Origin: Tanypteryx hageni
Lineage: Eukaryota; Arthropoda; Insecta; Odonata; Petaluridae
Length of the DNA stretch: 64,000 nucleotides
Direction: 5' to 3'
Assembly: GCA_028673005.1 (NCBI GenBank)
Contig: CM054114.1
Span: forward strand, 129,910,470-129,974,469
Part shown: piece after piece, positions 55,046-64,000 of the stretch
Layout: the number at the start of each line of letters is the position of its first letter
Numbering within the stretch: the first letter of the stretch is position 1
Notes under the pieces: generated by a model
The model's database searches: none
Told to the model about the DNA's origin: nothing
The model's input: only the letters and a program-made list of their open reading frames with translations
Position numbers and translations under genes: made by a program

Positions 55046-58000
55046 GAGTTACAATCAGATTATGAGTTATCATATAGGTGGAAATCGATGCAAAATCAAG
55101 TTTTTAGGATTTAAATTTCAATACTATAGGATTTACTATCATAATTTTAACAATTGGCGTCTTGAGGTTTATGGGACTTCCCCGAATTTCAACCCTTTGT
55201 TATCTCACCAACACCCATATTTAACGTCTCCAACATCCAAATACCTTCATTTGAGCGCTCCAGTGTCAGCTGTCACTGTGTCTCGTTTTGAGAGATTTTT
55301 TTGTGGTGGACAATTAGACCTCACGACGTGGTTTACGTCACAGTTGTAATTGCTCATAAGTTTTACGTAATTTTATGTTGCACCATGTCCTCAGACAGGA
55401 GACCTTCAAAAGGACGTGCTGATTATTCAAACTTTTTACAAAGGATTAGTTTGTAGTTTGTAGATGAAGTTGGCAAATGCAGAGGATTCTGAGATATAGG
55501 GCGAAGAGAATATTATAGATAATGAAGATGATACAAACTGTGAAGCATCAAATGGTGAAAAAAATCATGATGAAGAAGTTGAAGGCGTAAGAAATAATTT
55601 TGCGGCAGGAATAATTTCAAGGGATCAGCAGATGAGCCAAAGAGTAACGCAAGAACACGGGTTATCACATTATCAAACTTCCAGCCTTGTGACGTGGACA
55701 TAATAATACCGTTTTTAGTTGTAGATATTCTCCCATGTTACTCATTTTGAAAAATTTGAAGCAAATGTGACTCAGTGTGAAGCACGACGGTGATTGCGGA
55801 CGAATCTGTCATGACAACATAGGGTTAATAAAAATATACATAAGTGTTGAATTTCACGGGTTGATTATTCGCTATAGCTTGGCAAACCGCAGACAGTCGG
55901 ACACCCTTGGGTCTCCTACCTCTATACTTGGCTTTTTTGCCACTGGGTATCAAAATCCCTTCTGACTTAGCACCGAATATAGATCTATATCCTTTTGCAA
56001 AAAGTTGATGCTAAACTCCCGTCATGGTTTAAATGGCAAAATCAACTTGGTCTCTCCAATTTTCACCCACAAACCGAGATTATAAGAGCAATTTCAAAGA
56101 GTAGACCGCAACTTACGTCGATATCTATAATCTCTCCCTTTCACTTCATTGCCTCGTCCATTTTTATCGGTCGGAATTCAAAACAGGAAACGGTTTACTG
56201 GCCTCTTTCATTGGGCGATTTTGGTGTGCACTATTGGCTCAGATAAGGTAGGTATCCGCTAGTGGCAGAATTCGATTACTTTATTCAAGCGAACCGTTAT
56301 ACATATTTTTGAAAAGTATTTTATGTTTTTGACGGACTTCCTTTCGTCATATTTGTAAAATCTTAGTACTATCAGCTGCAAAAGGGTATATATCATGCAT
56401 GCTAAATAATTATTATACCAGTATTTTGACTTTTCCGATGAATTTGTTTGAATATCTATATTTTCTATGAAAATGCTCGATAGAGGTGAAATGTTTACAA
56501 AGGAGAATTTGAGATAATTTTTTTTGAAACATTTTCCAAGTCGCCGTATTTGTATTTTACACTGCATTACGTGCTTAAATATCGACGTCATTCAATGCAG
56601 TTTTACTTGTGTCAATTAAACGTTAACTTACTTTGCTTTATTATCTTAATATTTACTTAATCATTCTCATTTGTGTGCACTAAAAGCTGTATTTACCAAC
56701 TGGAATGTCCGATTAAACAGAAAGGGTTCCATGGATCCGGAAAATCTGTAGTATACTCTGTCTTTGGCAGTGTGTGTATATACCTATAATATATTCGCTC
56801 TAATGTGCTCAATACCTAAGTAGCTGCGAAATTTATTTCCAGTGTTAGGCATGTTAATGTGGCTAAAATTTTCATAATAATCTCGATGCAAAAGAAATAA
56901 TAAAATCACCGATGATTAAATTTGTCTTTGCGTCTTTTCTCCCAGAAAGAATATTATGAGACGCTATCGCCACTCTGCTATACTTATTTTCGCGAATCGT
57001 AAAAAAGCGATAAGTTTACTTTATTTTATAAAAAAAGTCAATATTTAGTACAGAATCGCTCCGATTGCTCGTTAATTCGTAATATCGAGGCCCATAGCCC
57101 TCTCTCAATCTCTCTGTGTTTTCGGGAAAAATTTTACGGCCTTGTTTTCCACGGAAATGAGAGCAGCTGATTGGCGATGCTTCCGAAAATTCAACGTCAG
57201 GGTACCCGTAACGCCCTGCCATAAAATCATAAAGCCATAAAAATTATCCTGGCGGTTTCAAGTGGCTCGGATTGATGGAAGAAAAAGGGAAAATTGGGGG
57301 TGGGAGGGTTTCTCCGCATGTATGAAAGGGAGAGTGAATATTCTGAGGACTATTCAAACATTTTATTTGCTATCGTAGGACTTCACTCCTAGCGTTGATT
57401 GCGGGTTCTTTCTACCCGTCTCCTTCCCTAAATCCTGGAAACGTCTCTCTCGGTTTCCGGATTTTTAAGGCGGAGAAAGTACGCTCTAATTCTTCCAAAC
57501 TTGAATGAAAGTAGAAGAAAGTGTTCCGGACTTTATTTTTTTTATAACTGCTGTGCCCCAAAGTTGCGCGATTAATACTTAAGTTTTCTCCTTGGAATTC
57601 ACTTGCTCACAAAACATTTTTTTTTATCCAAAGGACACCGTATGTATAAAAGGAAATAATGGAACCTACTCAATTCGATGTTCTTATTACGGTTTTGATG
57701 GCTTTTTTTCCGAAATAAATTTTGACTTCGGTTATGCTAGAGAAAAATATAAGCAGCTTACCAAATTTCCATTGTAATTCTATCCGTGCTTGTTTATCCC
57801 TTCTAAAGTAAAGCATAGGATGAAGAAAAGTTAAAGAAGAAACACGTTTTTGTGGCAGCACATCGTCATTTTCCGCAATATTTACTAGATGTGTTTCTCA
57901 ATACCATATTAATTAAAATGCCCCGCTTAGGATGAAAATATGGGCGCTTAGTAAAAATTATACTAAATTCTTGGATATTTGTAGATCTTGGACATGGGGA

Positions 58001-58049
58001 AGAAAGCAGAAAACTAAAATGAGCGGATAAAAGAAAACTAAACCATTTA
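55046..58049. other. Intergenic DNA, nothing recognised
   Basis: Scattered frames below 115 codons, none with recognisable homology. Confidence 0.4.
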
Positions 58050-58320
58050 GAAATAGGAGGAAAGGAATTATAATGGAATCAAAGAGAAAGCGGACTAGAT
58101 TGCGAAATTCCAAAGGAGAGAGAGAATGATAAAAGATATGATGGAGGGAAACTTGGTGCCAAAAGATGAAGCGAAAGGAAAAGATACAGATGTTTTCGTT
58201 GTGAAAGAGAAAAGAGTTATCAAGAAATGAGGATGACCATAGAGAATATGAAAATGCAGAGAAACTGGAATAACCAATAATCACGGATTTATGTGAGGAC
58301 AAACAACTAATGTTCATCAG
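58050..58320 (+). pseudogene. Old 3' relic of RTE-like element
   Basis: The blocks GGAGAGAGAGAATGAT, GAGGGAAACTT, AAAGAGTTATCAAGA.ATGAG, GAGAATATG, AACCAATAATCACGG and GAGGACAAAC parallel 36780-37060 in order. The coding frame is destroyed. It is more diverged than the 32230 and 36022 copies. Confidence 0.5.
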
Positions 58321-61300
58321 ACATTCTGTAAAAACTCAGAAGAATATTGACAACTGTGAGACGTTTTTGAGAAAGCTCACTAAGTAACATAGAGTCTGGA
58401 ATTATTCTAGTTTTTGGCTATAGTTGAATTCCACCTAGTTGAGATTAATTTAGAGCAGTTAAATAATAACGAAAGCCGTACAGTTACCCATTATAAATGC
58501 TTCACTTTAAAATATCTAGTATTGTTTACATAATTGCGGATTTAGATGTATAACGAATGCTATCAAGAATTACATCCAAGATTAGTTTACTGGAATTTCG
58601 TTGTTTCGGGGTTATTCGGTGAAATAGACCTATGGCACAATAAAAGAGCAATTTAGGATACCTACACGAAAATATTTTTATATCCATTAATAATAGTTTT
58701 TATAGCAAAAATGATAAATAATTACGAAAGCCTGTATTTAAAAAAGTAAAACAAAATACATCAGGTCAATCAAGTCATCTCGAAGAGGCCGAAACTTATT
58801 ATTAAAATGCGTTCAAAACGAAAAATATAGACATTAACGTCCGGGTTAATCGGTGATGTAAATTTTTTTAATTATGCCGCCTTCCACTCTTTTTTATGAG
58901 TTTCAAATGGTCCCACAAATACCCACAGCATGAGTGAGAGGGGGAGAGACGGATTTGAATATTTTTGCATTTCCAATTTCCCCTAGCGAGGCATTTCGGT
59001 CGTGGGCTTCCGTCTTCATACACCGTAATTGAGCGTATATCCTGCGCAGTCTACGCCACTTTTTTTGGTCATTATTTCCTCTCGAGCACATTCGTGGAGG
59101 TGTAAAATCACGAAAATAGTGCCTCAAACGTTGCGCAATATGATTTATCTGTTGCAAACATCTCTTGCTATGTCCGGAGGAGAGCCGAGCCAGTTCAACA
59201 CGTGGAGAGTGTTTTCTCTTTCTTTAACGAAAATGTAAAAAATGCAGAGTTGAATAAACAGTCTGGGTGATTGAGAAATGTTTATTATTATTAATCGTCG
59301 AATTACGCCGGTTTTTAGCGATTTCAACTATTTTTAGTCTCCAGACAAGGACTCTGTTAACAATATAGCCATTTATCACTGTTTCGATACGTTACTATTT
59401 GAATCTGTATGGCGAACATATATCTGTGTGGTAACAACGATATTAATTAAAATAGTGGCAAAAGAAGACGAGATAATTTGTGTAGGAGAATTAAGAGAGG
59501 CATGAGGACATAACTGGGTTTGCCCAGAAAATAAATACCCAACGTCTAAGTAGTCAAATTCCATGTCATCCCTTCTTTAACCTTCGCTCCAACAATCGCT
59601 GATACATCACCCACCTAGCGGAAAAAGGAAAAGCTAACGTCTAGCAACGCAGTCGAGATCACTCAAAAGTCAAATTCGCATAGAAGTACAGAAAAAATCT
59701 AGAAAAAGGTAGTTTTTATACGTATATCTTCATATCTAGGAATACAGTCGAGAATAAGCGCCCGTAAATGTTTTTATATTCGCTGGTAGAATTTAGTAAC
59801 TCGGCTTTCCCACTCCACCCAACGTTTTTTCCTCTCACAGCCTATTTTCCACCCTCCGTGTTATATTATCTGTATGGTCTTCCCTCCCTTAAGCTGCCAG
59901 CCGGCGTGATGGATAATGTCCGGTGTGGGTGACGTCATAGCATTTTCCGTTTTTCTGTTTTTTTTTTCACTGGGAGAGAGCGCGGCTTTTTGAGTGTGGC
60001 TTTTCCTTTCTCTTTGAAAAAGTATGGACAGCTGTGAGTTTTTTCGTTATTTCTGTTGATTTGTAGTAGAAAAACATTTTTCACGTAGAGGATTGGGCAC
60101 GTGGTGGTGGTACGCGCAGGCGTGGTTTTGTTTGACTGAGAAGGCGATAAAAGACCCGTAAAGCAGCAATAAAAGCATGCAAAGGAGAGTTTTTTTGTCA
60201 AAGAGCGAAAAAACTCAGGAAAGGATTGAATTAATAAACCGTCGTTTGCCCTTAAATGTTGACAGACGGAAAATCTTATTGGAAACCATTGTCAAAGCCA
60301 TATTTTTCTTGTCTCGAATCGAATTGACTGATCAAATAAGTAATCTTTCCTCAAAGTTTTAGTATTTTTCCGTCTTGCAAGGATTCGCCTATTTTTGGTA
60401 CCTAGTTTCTTTTACTCACTTAACCCTCTGAGATATAACTTTCTTTTTGATCTGAACACACTGCCGTCAAATGCTCGAGAGCAATGTTTGCGTGTCATGT
60501 ATCTTAACACCGAGTTAAATCTTCTTTATTACAAAGATCTTCGCCATCGTGAGTAAACTACGGATAACAATAAAGGCGAACAAACCCGTGTTTTAGAAAT
60601 AAAAAAATAAATCAATCAATAGGGCTATACGAATTAATCCTCGTAAATCATGACTTTTACGACTCTCACAAGTGTAAACGCACCAGCTGCTTGCGCTCCT
60701 CGGGCTTGCCTTCTGTCTGCCGCGTGTCCCACGTTTCCGCATCGCGTGATTTCGATCGCACTCAGCTGGTCGCGTGTGACCGCTCATAGGAGACGAGCTT
60801 CTCCGTCTGTCATTGGAATCTTTCAGTATTGCCATTACGCAGATTGAATGATTACAGCTTTCAATTTCGGTCGGTTGAAAATTTTTTTATTGTCCACGCT
60901 GCAAGCGGATAGAACACGAGCGAGCGTTAAACGGGTGGCAAACGAAGCTCGCGAAAAAAAGAGAATTACGCGTTCGAGCTGAATTATCCACGCGTTAGAA
61001 GGTTAGAGAGGAATTTTCTTTGACTGTGAGAGTTTTAGCGACGCAAACGTTGACAATTATACTAATGTTGCAGATATCCTTTGAGGTTGAAACCAAGCAC
61101 TGATTCGTGACTTGTTGAATTTCAATTAATTTCGTCAGGCGTAACCTTCTGAAGTGTGTTACGTGGTGATTTATTTTGTTTGCAATCAAAGACCAGAAGA
61201 CGTAATGAGTAAAATCTCTCAAGTGTAGAATATCAAGTCATTTTTAAGGCGGGCAAATATAAACCTTAGTTAAAACATTATTTTGCTTTTAAGCAACGAT

Positions 61301-62228
61301 ATTAAAAGTGTGGTGCAAGTAATACTGGAAGATCCTCAAACGGTTATGAAAAAATTTTTCTTTGCTTTGGCCATATCTCAATTAACGATTCCAGGGGTTG
61401 TGGGTACCTAGAAATTAATAAAACTTACCAATGAGTGCAAGGAAAAAGGTTTGAATGGTACTGTTTTGAAGTAATTTTTTGGGCAATCATTACTGTTATA
61501 TTTGTATATTGAAATTATATATAGAGCTGAATTTATTGGATTTATTTTCCCAATATTATTAATTAAATTTTATAGATTAGATTGTTTACTACAAACCGGA
61601 ATTTGATGAGTCAAATCCTCTTATTTAATTTGTAATGAAGTAAAAATTGAAAATATCTGTACTTTGGCTATTGCAACGTTATTTGGGTTAGTTTCGAAAA
61701 ATAAAAGAAGAAATGACTTTCTAAACAATTCCACTAGAAACACAATTTGAATGGCACTTGAATTTTTTACCATTGCTTAGTTTAACAGATAGAGCAGTCC
61801 CTTGTGCAACATAGGGGATTCCTTCAATGAAAAGCCCGCTTTCGACTAAACCGCGGTTCTCCACTTTTATACATAATGGAAAAAACGATTTGTTAGTTAA
61901 AATTGCGAGCATTCCCAGTCTTATACCTTATTAAAACGCGGTGCGCGTCCATTTCAGCTTCGTTTGTAAATGGATTTTTACCTGTTGAGCAATTACCAGT
62001 CACGCTAACTTAACCGCGTATAATCAACTCCGTGTTGTCAACTCAAATTTTATTTTTTGATGAGTTATCTCTGGATGACAATAATACAAGGACCCAGTCT
62101 TCCTTGAAATATGAAAATTTTCATGGGCAGGATGCGAATCCTTGACCTCAAATGTATACAGTAGGCCCTACAAGGCACTTCATCCCCTGAGGTCGACAGC
62201 CATTTCGCCGTATAAGGATTATCCACTC
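58321..62228. other. Intergenic DNA, nothing recognised
   Basis: No repeat ends, RNA genes or convincing frames were found. A CpG-bearing patch at 60650-60800 has short frames on both strands without homology. Confidence 0.4.
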
Positions 62229-62925
62229 GTCCACCTCCCTCCCTGACGCCTCTCTCTATCCACCCCACCCTATCCACCAACCCTATCCACTCTTGCCAAT
62301 ACCTCCCTCTCTATCCACCCCTCCCTATCCACCCCACACTATTCACCCCTCCCTATCCACCCCTTCCTATCCACCTCTCCCTATGCACTCCTCCGTATCC
62401 ACTCATCCCATTCCACTCCTCCCATTCCACTCTTCCCTATCCACTCCCCCTACCAACCCCTCCCTATCCACTCCTCCATAACACCTCCTGTATCAACCCC
62501 TCCCTATCCACTCCTCCATAACACCTCTTGTATCAATCCCTCCTTATCCACCCCTCCTTATCCACTTCTCCATATCCACCCCTCCTTATCCACTTCTCCA
62601 TATCCAACTCTCCCTATCCACTCCCTTCTATCCATCCCTCCCTATCCACCCCTCCGTATCCACCCCTCCCTATCCCTCCCTCCTTGTCCACCCCTCCCTA
62701 TCCACCCTTCTATATCCATCCCTCCCTATATTACCCACCCCATTCACTTCAACTTATACACCCCTCCCTATATTTCCTTCCTCTCCACCCCTTTTTATCC
62801 CACCCTCCCTACATTACCCTTTCCATCCACCTCTTCTTATCCACCCCTCCTTATCCATCCCTCCCTATCCACCCCCTCCCCTTTTCCACCATTACCCATC
62901 CCTCGCGCCCCCAATACTCCCAGTA
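62229..62925 (+). repeat. CCCTCCCTATCCAC-type minisatellite
   Basis: Degenerate tandem copies of a 12-16 bp unit (consensus roughly CTATCCACCCCTCC) run for about 700 bp with variants such as CTTATCCACTTCTCC and CATAACACCTCCTG. The Pro/Ser/Leu-rich frames across it follow from the repeat. Confidence 0.9.
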
Positions 62926-64000
62926 ACGCTAGGTAGCCCATGAACATAACGGCTCCGGGTAACGTGTGCAGAGTTGGCGAAAAACTTAAAAAGAAAATGT
63001 CGGAGATGCGGGAGACGTTAGGTTGTGACGGAAGGAGTAGAAAAGAAAGAGAAAAAGGACCACAGAGGGAAATGGAGGACCGAGGGAAAGAGGGGAGAGG
63101 GGGATAAGGCAGTAAAGGAGGGATGGAGTTGAAGGGGTAATGGCTCGAAGAAGGCGGGATTGGGAAAAATAGTCGAGGGAGAGGGATGGACGGGGAAATG
63201 GGAGAGGTAAGAGGAGTTGGAAAGGGAGGGAGGAGAAGGTGATTGCCGAGGAGTGAGCGGTTTGGGACGAGGATGGGAGCAGGAAGGGAGGTGCAGGGGA
63301 AAGGGAAAAAGGGTTTGGGGATGATGAAGCGGGAGGGGGTGGAGGAAATATCTGGTGGCGTTTAGGGGGAGAAGGATGCGAAGTGGGTAGGAGAGCAAGA
63401 GAGGGAGAGAGAGAGAGAAGGAGGACTAGGGATATAGGGAGGGTGAGGGATGAAGGGATGGCAACGGAGGGATGGAGGGAGGGCGAGGGAGGTAGGACGA
63501 GAGAGGGATGTAGGGAGGGTGAAAGATGGAAGGCGGGCTAGGGAGGAGGAAAGGCGAGGGAGAGAGTGGCATCAGAAGAGAGAGAAAGAGGGAAGGAGAC
63601 AGAGGGAGTAAGTGGGAGGGACGGAGGGAGAGGGAGGGTTGTTGAGGTCAGTGGCCACTGGGGCTGGCTGGATGTGGCGCAAGGCGCCGGATAGATAGCG
63701 GAAGAGGTAGGGAGGGAGGGAAGGAGGCATAGAGGATGAGAGGGAGGGTGGGAGATAGTGGAGTAGTGAGGTTGTTCCATGCCAATCGATGGAACCCCAG
63801 ACCACACACGCACGCACACACATACATCCATTTTGCACCCTTTCCTATCTTGAAACTCCCTTTCATCCCCTCCCTTTGCTACTTCTCTCGCTTCCTCCAC
63901 ATCATTCTACCACTCCCCCTTCCTCATTCACCCCTCCCCCCGCTCCCTCAATCTCTCTCAGTTTCTCCCCGCCCCATTCTTGTAGGACTGCGTCGGTGAC
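62926..64000 (+). repeat. Purine-rich low-complexity region, then pyrimidine-rich edge
   Basis: From about 63050 to 63780 the plus strand is dominated by GGGAGG/GAGAG repeats. After 63840 it switches to C/T-rich sequence up to the window edge. Overlapping minus-strand frames of 70-126 codons are compositional artefacts. Confidence 0.7.

Noticed and set aside
58778..58800. CTCGAAGAGGCCGAAAC resembling a minimal hammerhead core
   Set aside because: The CTGANGA box has an extra base and no stem I or III is visible; may be a chance match.
63018..63999. Several 70-126 codon frames near the right edge
   Set aside because: Low-complexity composition in both strands and no known family.
1..64000. 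CRISPR arrays, bacterial operons or rRNA
   Set aside because: No spaced identical repeats of CRISPR type, no operon-like coding density and no rRNA-like sequence were seen; the window is clearly eukaryotic.

Overview
This is an AT-rich animal genomic window. It is probably from an arthropod, judging by the mix of transposon types. It reads almost entirely as transposable elements and their relics set in unannotatable intergenic DNA. I found no host protein-coding gene, tRNA gene, rRNA or CRISPR array that I can support. The long open frames all belong to retroelements.

Layout. (1) 1-5.6 kb: small hAT-like non-autonomous elements, a short tandem repeat, and two members of a terminal-inverted-repeat (TIR) family. 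(2) 6.7-10.1 kb, minus strand: a full-length RTE-like non-LTR retrotransposon with an 11-bp target-site duplication (TSD) and a (CAT)n/(ATG)n tail, one base from an intact frame. (3) 11.0-13.2 kb: a hAT-like element with an 8-bp TSD, then a 977-bp TIR element with a large internal duplication; an 80-bp-arm hairpin follows at 13.5 kb. (4) 14.7-16.5 kb: strongly purine-biased DNA. (5) 18.8-23.5 kb: a 5'-truncated Penelope-like element (PLE) with 95-bp inverted ends and a 13-bp TSD, into which a decayed Jockey-like element has inserted. (6) 23.6-30.9 kb: a hAT-like element, a Helitron 3' terminus, a tRNA-Val-derived SINE with TSD, another TIR element and two PLE relics. (7) 32.2-38.2 kb: a PLE with a 928-codon intact ORF (reverse transcriptase plus C-terminal GIY-YIG) between direct pseudo-LTRs. 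It is flanked by (TA)n tracts and RTE fragments, and followed by a cluster of PLE pseudo-LTRs arranged as long palindromes. (8) 38-64 kb: old RT relics (40.5 and 58.1 kb), hAT-like elements (45.4 and 52.2 kb), a 62 kb minisatellite and purine-rich DNA at the right edge.

The most interesting signal is the repeated association of PLE pseudo-LTRs with three things. They carry a hammerhead-ribozyme-like core (CTGANGA, short stem, GAAA). They often occur as head-to-head palindromes. In the 32-38 kb cluster their 3' ends adjoin (TA)n microsatellites. At 18.8/23.4 kb the two copies of the core show a stem-preserving base change. Hammerhead motifs in PLE pseudo-LTRs are established knowledge; their activity here, and any role for (TA)n in integration, are inference.
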